A stretch of 64,000 bases of DNA from Notospermus geniculatus (taxonomy: Eukaryota > Nemertea > Pilidiophora > Heteronemertea > Lineidae): assembly GCA_002633025.1 (NCBI GenBank), contig NMRB01000418.1, positions 116,906 through 180,905 of the forward strand. The letters are read 5' to 3'. The number at the start of each line of letters is the position of its first letter. Within the stretch, counting starts at the first letter, position 1. Position numbers and translations under genes: made by a program. Of this stretch, positions 45,401 to 56,802 are shown one piece after another. The notes beneath the pieces are model-generated. The model did not search any database and was not told the origin of the DNA. It worked only from the letters and a program-made list of their open reading frames with translations.

Positions 45401-46424
45401 TTCGTCCTTTCCTTCATCCTGTCCCTTCGACCTCAGTTCGTCCGATAAACGCCGCAGCAAGTCCACGATTTCAGATTCGCGTTTGGTTTCCGCTAGGCTT
45501 CTGAGTTCATCCTAATGGGCATGAGATTATAGGCAATGATTTGTTGTCCACCTGGCCTGTGTGGACGCAGCTTGTATTGAAACATATTGGCTTCAACACC
45601 AATTCGATTCAAGATGTCCAAATACCAACAGAATTCACCAATTCGATGCAGGATGTCCAAATACCAACAGAATTCACCAATTCGATTCAAGATGTCCAAA
45701 TACAGTGGAACCTCTCTATTAAGGACACCTTCGGGACTGAGAAATGCTGTCCTTAATTGAGAGGTGTCCTGATTATAGAGGTTGAAATGAATAGAAATGA
45801 CCAGTTTGGGACTGAACATTGGTGTCCTGATTAGAGAGGTGTCCTCCTGGCAGAGGTGTCCGTTAAGGGAGGTTCCACTGTACCAACAGAATTCACCAAT
45901 TCGATTCAAGATGTCCAAATACCAACAGAATTCACCAATTCGATTCAAGATGTCCAAATACCAACAGAATTCACCAATTCGATGCAGGATGTCCAAATAC
46001 CAACAGAATTCACCAATTCGATTCAAGATGTCCAAATACCAACAGAATTCACCAATTCGATTCAAGATGTCCAAATACCAACAGAATTCACCAATTCGAT
46101 TCAACATGTCCAAATACCAACAGAATTCAAGTCAGTTGAGTTCGCTCTCATATCACCGAAATCTAAGACTTTTCACCTTGCCCTGACAAGCATTTGAGGG
46201 AACGTAACCGGAGGGCGAAGTAACCGTAGGCCTTGATTTGTCAAGGTGGGCTCTTTTGCGAATTTTTGGTATTTCTAAAAATGCTGCTAGACAAATATGA
46301 AAATGGAAAGGGCCATAAAAGAATATGAACTTACCCCTAAGCTTGCCAGTCTGACGACATGAATACACGACAACAAACAGAGAACGGAGATCATACATCG
46401 TGTTGTTGTTCGTAACGGCCTCAT
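36410..46424 (-). CDS. Secreted astacin metalloprotease, EGF-CUB-EGF-MAM(x4)
   Basis: Zinc endopeptidase of the M12A (astacin) family, probably secreted. Exons in coding order: 46424-46335 (signal peptide, CMISVLCLLSCIHVV), 45511-45257, 44788-44636 (propeptide; FNTDMVL resembles the FxGD switch), 44244-44139 (LWPNGIIPWDF), 43992-43778 (FGTGSGCWAYVG), [gap], 42566-42284 (PTI…DLMAVNRAYSC, EGF), 42067-41961 and 41543-41249 (CUB), 41157-41047 (EGF), then MAM exons 40768-40665, 40478-40346, 40235-40060, 39894-39690 (with a Thr/Pro linker), 39545-39367, 39218-38997, 38699-38612, 38456-38287, 38016-37792, 37578-37491, 37397-37225, 36942-36706, 36511-36410. All join in phase; 1,238 residues are visible. 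MAM hallmarks such as LAIDDI recur. The exon(s) with HExxHxxGxxH and the Met-turn are absent and probably lie in the N gap 43183-43515. Confidence 0.88.
37045..37125 (-). repeat. SINE-like fragment in the astacin/MAM gene
   Basis: The minus strand has a B box in GTTCGAATCCAGCC followed by TGGGCCA, matching the block beside the B box of the SINE at 31420-31487. No clear A box remains. Confidence 0.45.
41595..41785. repeat. Minisatellite (CTCAGGCGGATATCTCT units)
   Basis: About five diverged units of roughly 36 bp built on CAGGCGGATATCTCT and GAGCCCAC lie in the intron within the CUB domain of the astacin/MAM gene. Confidence 0.65.
43183..43515. other. Assembly gap (333 N) at the astacin active site
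   Basis: The flanking astacin exons end at ENACMR (43778) and resume at the post-Met-turn part (42566). The catalytic exon or exons must map between them, and no coding sequence was found in the visible parts of that interval. Confidence 0.95.
43516..43628 (+). repeat. Interspersed repeat, copy 2
   Basis: Matches 56245-56362 directly and 25686-25800 in reverse. Its left end is cut by the N gap, which suggests that repeat content helped break the assembly there. Confidence 0.7.
45598..46129. repeat. 39-bp tandem repeat, nine units, one interrupted
   Basis: The 39-bp unit starts ACCAATTCGATTCAAGATGT and ends ACAGAATTC. It occurs nine times, with variants such as GATGCAGG for GATTCAAG. The unit length is a multiple of three and lacks stops, so long artificial reading frames arise. 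It lies in the first intron of the astacin/MAM gene and is not thought to be coding. The third unit is split by the MITE 45703-45880. Confidence 0.85.
45703..45880. mobile_element. TA-flanked MITE inserted in the 39-bp repeat
   Basis: Inverted ends CAGTGGAACCTCTCT and AGGGAGGTTCCACTG lie in a 178-bp element. It is bounded by TA on both sides (45701-45702 and 45881-45882). The unit it interrupts has CCAAATACCAACAG in the neighbouring copies, so the empty site is visible and the TA duplication is confirmed within this sequence. The TA target and the ends fit pogo/Tc1-mariner-type MITEs. Confidence 0.85.
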
Positions 46425-49212
46425 CTTTTCATTTATGTCCTCCACCGTGAGACGGACACGAGATACTAACTAAAATTCCAATTCTTTGCTACCCTCTTGA
46501 TGGGTTTTTGGGTAACACACCTCGCCAGAATGACGAGATATTTCGGTTGATAAGTCCGGTTGCGTCACGCGAGAATGTACGTTAGAGCTGCTTGCGACAT
46601 TGAAAAGAATGCCGCTAGCCGAGTGACCTGTCAATGTCGGTATAGTGACCCAGCCGCACCGCGCTCTTCTGCAAGCTCGATAGGTAAATCCATCATTAAT
46701 TGTATCCTGAAGATCGTATAATTATTTTATATAATTGGGATGAGTTCCATTTTAGGTTTTCTTGTGAGATGAGCCGGCGTGCAGAACAATTAAAAATTAC
46801 GTAACAAGCAAAAGATAGATGTGACATTTCATCGAATTCATTAATACTCTTGTCCATTAACATAACCAAGTAAACCGGTGTGACATTTTTGAATGTTCCC
46901 CATCTGTGAGTGTTCCCCTTCTGTTGTCGCGCGGAATAAGCTGCGAGTAGGAGGACACACAAAGAAACGGGTCGATTCACCAGTCAGCATTTTCCAAACA
47001 ACAAGGGAAACACTGACATACTGAAACACTGGCAGGTGTCACACTTTCAATGCAGTATCAATGTCATAATTCTGATTTTTTAAATGCTTATAATCAGTCC
47101 TTGTACGATGTCTAATTGGCGGCGTTTTACCAAGATGTTGCTTTGTCTTTAACAGCATTCCTGAAGAAAAGCAACTTGAACACGTAGTGCAAACACTTAT
47201 ATCTCAACAGGGCCTAATTTTGCTATCAGGGATTGCATCGGAAGTGCACCATTGGATGGTGAAGTGGTCGAGAAACTGACCATGTTTCTTTACCCCGGCA
47301 AGGAAGTGCTGACCGCCTGACCGCCGATTGAAGTTCATCGGCAGGGGTCGTGACCTAAAGTAAGTCGTCATTAAAGGGAACCATTCACACTTCCTATTTA
47401 AAGTGTATTCGGTAATGAGTTAACCCGTTGAATCAGCCTCGTCCAGAGTTGTCCCTGCGATTTGGCAGCGTCACGAAGTTGATGCTGTCTGTTTCTGACG
47501 TAATTGGGCTGAACCAACCATCTCGAATCCGTCCCTTTCAGGTCACATGACCTACCGGGCAGTTCCATACGATGTACCGCCCGGGTACTCTGAGCCTGGA
47601 AGAGTCTAGTTGCGCGAGACTACGAATATCAGGAGCGGCCATATTGCACGGTCACGTGTCATAACGTGGCCGGTTGATTGGTGGCCATACCCTGTCGAAC
47701 GTCAATGGTGTATATTGTTCCTTCTCTTTGCATAAATTTTGCATTTATGACACACACGTAGACGTAATGAATTTGGAGAAAGTGACGTCATTATCTGCGT
47801 GTCATCTGTCTTCAGTTTGATTTACGGTCTTCGCTGAAATTACTGACCACTTCAACAAACGTGCCGTAAAGTTCTGTAGTGAAGGCAAATAACCTTTCAA
47901 AGAAAGAAGTTCCTGAAAACATGTTTTATTCAACAACAACTTTCGATGACATCGTCATTTAAGTACCATGAAATTAAAGTTTATTTCTTTATAACGTGAA
48001 ACTATTGCAGTTTTACACGATAACGTCTTTATGGCTATATTAACGTCTTTATGCCCTGAAATTTTGTCTCTTTGCATTGAGTATTCGAAGAGATGATACT
48101 TTAGCACTTTTTAAATGCCATCGTAATCGCTATCAACATGATTTGTATCTCAGCTACCAGTCCAATAGGTCTTTTTTATGTGCTGTTGCAAAGTCCAAAG
48201 GCCAGACTCTCAAATGATAGACATCATTCTGAGAAAATCTTCGCCTCGCACATGAGGAAATTTTATTCTCATTGGTAATAAAACACGTCTTGCTTACCAC
48301 AAGCAATGAACAATAAAAATGAAACTGTTGATCGGATCCATTCGCACATGGGGGAATTTTGTTGCTTTCTTGCTGTCAATGAGCAAGAAAAGTTGTTTCG
48401 CTTGTGTTGTGCTGTGGCCTCAATTCTAACAGACCGACTCCTTCGGGGTAAAACCTTCCTTTCCACCAGCGAAATCATGGGAACCAATCAGAGCCTTTTA
48501 GCTCTGCAACGATTATTCTGATTGGTTGAGGGGGGAGGTCAGGGTCAGGGTTAGCATTACATCATTCACAGAGGACACGTTCCCATGATTTCGCATCCGA
48601 CAGCAGTCAACTGTGAGAGTCGGGTGGCGCTGATATACGACCTAACTTTCGCCAAGAGGTACATGTACTAGCCTAAAAAGCGTGGCGTTTCCAGTTTACA
48701 AACAATTATTAAAGTCGTACTGCCGAATGATACCTTCTACATCGATGGTAAAATCGTTCAATTCATTGTGTGCAATAAAGCAATGTAAACACCTAACGAT
48801 AATGTTGCTTGGTCCAGCTGGACTCGAAAGCCATTGATGGCAGGTGTGACGAGTTAAGTAGTCCCGGCTGATGATGATCCATTAGGTGAGAATCGACATA
48901 TGCACACAGTAACTGTATTTCACATATTGAATTTTCGATACAGATACAGAGGAACTAACTGTTTCGCTTTATTCGTGTAACTACGATGGAATGATATGGA
49001 TGTTTGAATAGGAAAAATACCACAAATGCGTGTTGAATGTTTTTGTCAGTGCGGACTTCATTTATCTTCTACTTTTTTCGGTTCTTGACGGATACGAAGA
49101 GTAATATATGGCTACATTTTGGTTACCGGCTTTGAATTCGCTATGACTTCCGATGTTTTCAATGGATCCGTAATCCTTTAGCAACGAAGGAAAATTTGAC
49201 TCTTTTAAGAAG
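46425..49212. promoter_or_regulatory. Divergent region between the astacin and M1 genes
   Basis: About 2.8 kb without a recognisable gene lies between two start codons facing away from each other, so both promoters should be here. A CACGTG E-box occurs near 47655. No strong TATA box, RNA gene or repeat was identified. Open frames here are short and unsupported. Confidence 0.5.
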
Positions 49213-52200
49213 ATGAATAAAATGAGATCAGCGCTATCCTGTGTCGTCTGGCGTTTCCTCCACCTAATACAAATTGTTGGTAAGTCTTTTTCGACTCCAG
49301 TCGTGGCAATGAGCATCTAGATGCAGAGATATTAGGCCCAGGCTGCGATCACACCACTCCCCTTAGCAGATCCAATAGCATAGTAGAATTGAAGACCAGA
49401 GGTGGTCAGGCCCAGACCTGCTGTGGAGCTTGTGATCACAGTGGACACAGACTACTCTCAGATTTTGATACATCGCGCACATGGTTTCCTTTGCCCATCT
49501 TCGTCTTCAAATGTCTTTCACCGATTGGATTGAATGCATCAGGACATCATGTGACGGGGTTTGGTGCCCCCCCCCCAAATCATTCTGTAGGCCAATTTGA
49601 CGGTCATCATCCATCGCTTTCCTTACGTCGCCATTGAATCCTGACTGCTTCCATATTTCACTTTTTTTTTCATTTGCAGCTTTTACATCTGTGATACAGG
49701 CAGTGACAGAGGACTCGTTCAGGCTCCCCCCGTCCATAGTTCCAGTCCATTATGACATACAGCTCACACCAGATATTTATGCAGAAGATCCCGCCAAATT
49801 CACGCAAAGATGCAAAACCGATATCCTAGTGATTTGCAACTCTCCAACGAAGGAGATTAAATTCCACTGCAGCAAAGATCTCACTTTTGATTGGTCCAAT
49901 GTGGACGTGTCGTCAGTAGTAGATGGAGCGATCGTCAACAGAACGGAAAAGTCATACAATGATGAAAAACAAATGTGGACAATCAAGTTAGCGTCGGCGT
50001 TGGCCAATGGGAGCAAATATCACCTTCACTTTGAGACACACGGACCTCTTATAGTTGGACGTAGGTTTGGTTTGCATGCTGGGGAGTATGAATATCGAAA
50101 AGAGAAAAGGTACGTGACTACTTATCGTACTGCTTTCTTAGCAAATTTTCAGCTGTATCACATGTACGCCTATCCATTCACAATTCGAAATCGCTTCCCT
50201 TCCCTGTAAACCCTATACCATTTATAACTACAATTAATCTACCCTTTTGCAAATTTCAGGTACATAGTTTCAATCCAGGCTCAGCCGTTATTTGCCAGGA
50301 CTATTTTCCCGTGCTTTGATGAACCGCACCTGAAGGCTACCTTCTCTGTCACCGTTATGAGGAAGGAAGGATTCATCGCCCTTTCGAACATGCATCGGGT
50401 TGGGACGACGAAGATGGGGTAAGGTGACATGGACTTTAGTCCACTTTTTCGTCCATGCAGGTGTCGGTGAGACATCAGCTTCAAATCGGCCTCACGATAC
50501 TCGCTGAGGAAGTCAGCGTGCAGGATATCGTACATGTAGTTGGTGGCGACGGGATGGTTGGAGGAATAAAAACAAAGGCTGTTAGAGTCACCGATTCGCC
50601 CCAAGCCAGGGAATTTGTTCACAAAGCTCCCCTGACTTTAACTGTTTAAGGGTACGCAAATCCTTTGTCAGACTGATAGTGAACAATAGGTTGCCGCAAA
50701 TGGACAATAGTTTACGCACCACGTAAAGTGAATAGCTAGGTCCCCAGGGACCCTATTCACAAAGCATTCCCGTAACTTCAAGGGCATACAAATCTTTTGT
50801 CAGGCTGATAGTGAACAATAGATTCCCCCGAATGGATAATAGTCTACGCACTCCGTTAATTTACGAGAGCTTCATGAAGGTCCACTGTTCACATCTGGCC
50901 ACCCTTCTCCGGGCTCCTTCAATATGATTGGTCACCGATCGCTCAACCCAAGGTGTATAGCCGACCAATGTTTTGGATGTGGCTTTACCAATGGGAGACT
51001 CACGTACGACCTTGTATGTGTTTTTAACTGTCTCCAATTGTCTTATTCATTCGACAGGGAGGAGGGCTGGGTAGAAGACAGATTCAAGAAAAGCCCAAGA
51101 ATGTCAACCTATACAATCAATGTAGTCGTCGTTCCTCAGGATTATCCACGGGTAACAAAGACGTGGGTGCAGAAAAACAAACAAGAAGTTAATGTAGGTA
51201 AATTAGTCTGGTTCCTAGACCTGCCGTATCGTGGCGCTGGCTGCGCTGTGTATCGCAAATCAGTCAGCGCCACGATACGGCAGGTCAGGGAACCAGGCTC
51301 TAGGAAAACCAGATGTCTGCTAAAGACCATTGTAACCGTCGGGTGTATCAAACCTATGAAATATCTGATGGGCTTTACCGGGTTCATGCACCGATGTTCT
51401 GTGAAACATGCTCTGATGTCACGTGAGTGACGTCATCTTTTCACAGATGGCGGCACTGCCAGNACATAGATCATGAACTCACTCATCAGGTAAATAGTCC
51501 ACTGCCATCCAATGTTTTTTGAATTTTATATTTTTTTGAATGTTATAAGTCAGTAACCCAACTCGTGACCAGTGGGAACACGATCTATTGAAGTAATAGC
51601 TGAACGCTGCTCCAACCTGTGGTTGGTAGTACAAGATAGCGCTATTTCCACAATCACAACCGTGCTCCCGCCGATAGCAAGTGGAGGAACTGCCAATTAC
51701 AATTTTGCTTGTCGTTTCGTTCTCAGTTTTATCAGCTAACAGAAACTGCAACTTTTCGAACACGCCGTCATTTCCTAATTTTATCTTTTGTGCATCAGTG
51801 GTTCGGTAACTTGGTGACGCTGTCAACATGGAGTGACCTTTGGCTGCACGAAGGCTTCGCAAATGCTCTGCATGACCTCGCACATAAGACTAATAAGGAA
51901 CCAGTAAGTAGGCATAATCCAAACAGGCCAAATCTTCTTCGGATACAATATTCTCATTGCCGATTTTCCGAAGAGCATTGCCTTAATCAAAATATTGTTG
52001 GCAGATAGTCATGGTGCGGTTGCTGAGAGTCAATGTACATGTACATGTACATGTACATGTACACGTACACGTACACTGTCTCCTTCACTGTCAGTATGAA
52101 GGGGCATTTCCTGCTTCCGTTACGGCGGTGACAGACCTTCCTATTTCTCTGTAACCTCTCTGTCTCTCCAATTTAGTCCACGATGGAGCGCATGGGTCTC

Positions 52201-55200
52201 ATGGACGATGACAGCTACAAGATGTCACTTCCGGTTATCAAAGCATCAGACACAAACGATGAAATAATGGCGATGTTCAATTATTTCGTCTACTCAAAGG
52301 TGCCACCGTATTAAATTTGCATTTGGAATGTGGAATTAATAAGGGGACAACTCCATAAACGTGATTTTCATTGCCGGTCATGAACGTTTAGCGATGATGC
52401 ATCTATTAGTGTTGGAGCAGGCTTTTACATGGAAGGAATCCTCGCCAACGTTGCCGTACGCTAACCGGCCCGTTGCGAAAGCTCATTATCTACCGACCTC
52501 AGCCCGTGGTAATTCACAGTGAATAGCAAGAGCCAAAGCCAAAGTTATGGCTATTGAGGATTCGTAGTTGGGCCCATATTCACGAAGCCTTCGCAACTTA
52601 GCGTGCACACAATTCTATTGCCTCACAATAGATTTGCGTGCACGCCGAGTTGCGAAGGCTTCGTGAATTGTGTACATCGAGCGAAATGAAATCCCGGAAT
52701 GAAACCTGACTCTTTTTTCTAGTCTCCCTCACTCATTGAGATGCTACACAAAGTAATTGGAGAGCAAGCAATGCGAGTGGGACTTAAGGTATGAAAACCA
52801 AACAAAAGAACACGGGCCTTCATGTAACTGCAGGGGTAATAGCTGTGTCTTGTACCATACTCTTGTACTTCAGTTGATCATGCATCCATCATTGCGCCTG
52901 TCTGTTTTTGAACCATTCTTTTCATGGATATAACATCCAGGATCGTTGATCTCTACATGTTGTCCTATAATAAGCATATTAATTTTTACGTCATTTTAGC
53001 GATTCCTGAAAGAATACAGCTACAAGTCTATCGATACGGCTGTATTTTGTGACTCCTTGGAGGAGACAATGGATGAAATCACCAGTAAATCCTTCGATGT
53101 CAGCGCTTTCCTACTTCCCTGGCTGAAGCAACGGAACCATCCTTTGGTGACCATCAGCTTGAATAAGAAAACCATTGTCATTAAGCAAGAGCGTTTTATG
53201 AAACCTGGCCGGCCAAAACTCCCCATGGAATTTCAAGTACTGAAGGATTATTTTAACGTGACGGATGAAGTCTACGCTGGCAAATTTGATGAGTTCGGGT
53301 GAGTTGATTCCAAGTAACGGAATTCTACATGTAACTAAGACTTAAAATTCTTTACCATGCGCACCAGCGAAAGGATTAACAGACTACAATATGAGTGTGG
53401 CGTGTATACTTCGTAACGAAGAGGATTAAGTAACAATAGCGTCAGGTCTACTGTAACCGCTGAGGTTTGGGATTCATTTTCTTCATGCAGTCGAGAGGAT
53501 CACACTCTTTGACTGCACCTGTGTAATGTTTTTCAGTGTGGCTGCAGTGTGCCAGTGTGACATTTTCGCAAAGCTCCCGAAACGCCGACGCGAACGTCTA
53601 ACCTTTTTACGGTGCTGTTATCGTGGCATAGAACAAGGCGACTGGCATTGGCATTGGCGTTTCGAGAGCTTTGCGAAAACTCTATTATTTCAACGATACA
53701 ATAGGCGTACAATGTACGCATGATATATTTTTAATATTGTCAGATACAAATGGAGAATTCCTCTCGTACTGGTCACTAATACATCGATTACGACGCGCCA
53801 GCCGAAGAAACACAACAAAAAGCCGGAATTCATTTGGGTTAATGAAACGAAAGGTGAGCAACAGTGAGAAATGCGTATTTTGCTTCATGGTAGAGATACT
53901 CGATCTCCGACATCTTCTGAAGAATGATGTCTTACGTTTCCTCTCACTAACGTCTTACTTCGTCATGACCGGTGGTTCCACAATAAAGAGAAACGACCCC
54001 CCCCCCCCCCAACTCTGTCTGTATCTCAATGTGTGTTCAGTTTTCTTTGTTTAATATCTGTCCTCCTTCTCAAGTCACGATAACCGAGATCAATGGCAAA
54101 GATTTCGACCACCGGGAATGGCTGCTGGCAGATCCAGATCGCATCGGATTTTTCCGTGTAAACTACGACACGACGCTGTGGAAACGCCTCATTGACCAAC
54201 TTCTGACGGATCATCGTGTCATACCGCTAGAAAACCGTCGTCAGATCGTCTATGATGTCATGGAATACAGCAAGTGAGCGCCGTCCGTCACATTTTTCAC
54301 AAAAATATGACGATTTCCCCTCTCTTTTTTGCCTACTGCGCATGTCAGAATCTCGCTTCCGTTTCATTGTCTGTTCAATTCCCTAACGACCAGCCTAGTT
54401 TCCAGTCATCGCGCATCGCGAGATCTCGCAGCGAGGGCGGCGGGGATCAGGCTGCCTAAGGGCATTTACCGTTTTCTCTTGTCCATGCTATTCAATAAAA
54501 CCTCACGTAAGGACAGCGTTCCACGATTATCCTCGACTTAATCAGCCTCATTCTTCCAGATTGAAAAAGATATCAGCGGATCTTCCTCTCATTCTTGGAC
54601 AGTATGTGAAAAAGTCCATGGATTCCTACCAATGGGGACTATTCATGAAAGGAGCAGGTTTTTATGCAGATATTCTGAGTTCGTCAGAGAGCGAACTGTA
54701 CCATCCATTCAAGGTACATACATAATACTCAATCAATATCAATACCGATTCAGCATCTTGTATTCCTGTTAGACATTTGATGTGTCGTCATGATTAATTG
54801 TTCATGGTTCAGCCATCATGGCCATGTTGAGGGAGAACTGCGCCGCCGTGAGTGACAAACCTGAACAAGAAGAACCACGAGAGGCCTGCGACCTTCACGA
54901 AGCGCACGCAGCGTACCGTACACAAATCCTTTGTCAGTCTAAAAAGCCGTGTTTACCTGACATCCGTTATCCGTTTTATGCGATACGACGTTATCCGTCA
55001 AAGCATTGGCCCATGTACAGCGATCGAGATGAAAAACGGATAACGTCGTTCGTACATGTATAACGGATAACGGATGTCAGGTAAACACGGCTTAATACTA
55101 TTGGTAATAGTGAACAATAGGTTGCCCGCGAATGGACAATAGTTTACGCACACCCAGGGGGCTTATTGTCCATCTGGGGGAAACCTATTGTTCACTATCA

Positions 55201-56802
55201 GCCTGAAGAAGGATTAGCGCACCCTTAAAGTTACGGAGGCTTTGTGAATAAGGTTTCTGGGTCTTTATTCTTTCAGAAATACATGGCGTCTTTAGTCACG
55301 TCGACAATACGTGATCTAAAAAGTACAGAGTAAGTATTCGAATCCTGCATTACCTTGGAACCGCCATGTATCCAAGCTTTCCAACGTACTCTAAGCTCGG
55401 GTGGATGCCGCCTCGACCATAGATGGCAGCACCGTTTGGGTAAATGAATCTGTCATTACATCAGCTTATGGTGAAGTTCTTCATAACATCCGTCTTACAG
55501 GTATACACAGCTGAGGCAGACTCTTGATGCTTTGATGTTTCGATATAGAGAGAACAAAGACTGTACGGCCACTAGATATAAGTGTGATGTCAGGTAAATG
55601 TATACATACATAATATCAAAAATATCTTTGATAATATACAGTATTCAACAGACCGATGCATGTCGCCTCTCTACCTGAAAATTTGATCATACCGCGAACA
55701 CCGGCGGGTGACGCTTGTGGAAACGGGCCTTCAGAGATACAGTTGCGTGAAAACCAAGTGTGAAGTACATGTACATGTACGTGTTTTTCACCCATCGACC
55801 GCACGCAACGTGGGTTGCTTTCAGCTCGAAGGTCAACGCGCCAACGATGGGCCACAAAAAATCCCATGCCCGGCCGGTGAGGCTGTGGCGCACTGGGGGT
55901 ACAGTACATTGATCTCATATTAAAACTTTATTGATGCCCCACCTCCAGAGCTTGCCAACTGTGGGATGAGTTCACGTTTTCTACATTCCAGTAAATACCT
56001 GACTAAGTACATCAAGAACCAAACTAATACACGGATGATCGAGAAGCTTCTTGGTCGAGCGATCTATGATGGTTTCCTCTCAGAGGTGCTCGACCTTTAC
56101 CTAAACAATCTTGCCTTTTTTCACGATCGGTGAGTGGGGAGGGGAAAATCCTTTGTCTATTATTTGACATCATCGTTTTATACCTAATAAAAAGCCTTTC
56201 CGAGCGGGCAGTCGCTCTCATTGCCAGCAGCAGCAAACTTCTAGCGGACAATACAGAATAAAATTCTCTTGGTTGGTGCTCGATCAAACATGAATGGATC
56301 CGCTAGGCATTGAACTGGGTCGTAGTGCAGACACCTATTGGCCAACTCACTGACAGCGCCAATTTGATGCATGATTTTATAATGTTTTTCTCAAGGGCGA
56401 TGCATGGATTACTGCTGATGATTGTTCAAGGCTCAGCAAGTACAGATCACGCCAAAAAGGTAAGGCGTAACCCCTGATCCTGGCCCTTCCCATCCCCCAT
56501 AGATTTTAATTTTAACAAGCCCTATGCTTGTTTGTCAGCTGGGGAATTCGGAGTACCTGCTCATGTTCGGGTTCAAACTTGAAGATTGAACTGACTGACA
56601 GATCCTAATAGAAAGGTAACAACTCTATTCAGGGACGTATAACTCTTCTTTGTAGGTGAAGAAGGCCCGCCACGACCACCCGCTTTGGGTGAAAGCTTGG
56701 AAGAATGAGTTCCGTGAAGCGGAGAAGACCATCGAGAGCAATATCAAATGGTTAAAAAAATCCGAAGAAGAAATGGAGATAGTCTTGGAGAAATTCACCT
56801 GA
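49213..56802 (+). CDS. M1-family zinc aminopeptidase (assembly-broken)
   Basis: Gluzincin aminopeptidase, aminopeptidase N / ERAP type, removing N-terminal residues; a hydrophobic N-terminus suggests secretory-pathway entry. Exons: 49213-49279, 49680-50109, 50260-50418 (FARTIFPCFDEPHLKATF), 51058-51197 (WVEDRF…PRMSTYTINVVVV), a truncated exon 51464-51489 (IDHELTHQ), 51799-51903 (WFGNLVTLSTWSDLWLHEGF), 52177-52299, 52723-52788, 53000-53298, 53744-53853, 54075-54273, 54560-54713, 55277-55329, 55501-55593, 55992-56129, 56396-56459, 56656-56802. The zinc site HELTH plus Glu after exactly 18 residues matches HExxH-x18-E. The Tyr of FVYSK is probably the catalytic Tyr. LHEGFA replaces the usual LNEGFA. 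The GxMEN exon is missing at the single N (51463). About 790 residues are visible; the start ATG heads the first exon. Confidence 0.88.
50600..50890. repeat. Two copies of a TTCACAAAGC-type repeat
   Basis: The block TTCACAAAGC…AAGGGTACGCAAATCCTTTG…GATAGTGAACAATAGG occurs twice in a row here (about 50600-50735 and 50746-50890). Related sequence is at 54911-55258. It lies in an intron of the M1 gene. Confidence 0.6.
51205..51299. repeat. Foldback repeat in the M1 gene
   Basis: Inverted arms AGTCTGGTTCC…CCTGCCGTATCGTGGCGCTG and their complement surround a short loop. It starts a few bases after the donor of exon 51058-51197. No target-site duplication was seen. Confidence 0.55.
52024..52078. 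repeat. ACATGT microsatellite
   Basis: Tandem GTACAT hexamers drift into GTACAC units, in an M1 intron. Confidence 0.8.
52578..52668. repeat. Foldback repeat (ATTCACGAAGCC ends)
   Basis: Arms ATTCACGAAGCCTTCGCAAC and the complement GTTGCGAAGGCTTCGTGAAT form a hairpin containing further paired GCGTGCAC and CAATAG blocks. It is in an intron of the M1 gene. Confidence 0.6.
54911..55258. repeat. TTCACAAAGC-type repeat split by a nested element
   Basis: The left piece (ACACAAATCCTTTGTCAG) and the right pieces (ATAGTGAACAATAGGTTGCC, and the inverted end CCCTTAAAGTTACGGAGGCT) match the repeat at 50600-50890. The foldback element 54944-55093 lies between them. Confidence 0.6.
54944..55093. mobile_element. 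Nested foldback element
   Basis: About 32-bp inverted arms begin AAGCCGTGTTTACCTGACAT and end with the complement. The element interrupts an older repeat, which shows the order of insertion. It lies in an intron of the M1 gene. Confidence 0.65.
56245..56362 (+). repeat. Interspersed repeat, copy 3
   Basis: The most complete directly oriented copy of the family also seen at 43516-43628 and, inverted, at 25686-25800. It lies in an intron of the M1 gene, just before exon 56396-56459. Confidence 0.7.

Noticed and set aside
45493-46197. Open frames of 113-206 codons on both strands with repeated IGEFCWYLDIL or PTEFTNSIQDVQ peptides
   Set aside because: Produced by a 39-bp intronic minisatellite whose unit is a multiple of three without stops, and interrupted by a MITE; not a gene.
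51142-51430. Frames running through the intron after exon 51058-51197
   Set aside because: They cross a perfect foldback repeat and lack M1 similarity; the exon ends at the donor near 51197.
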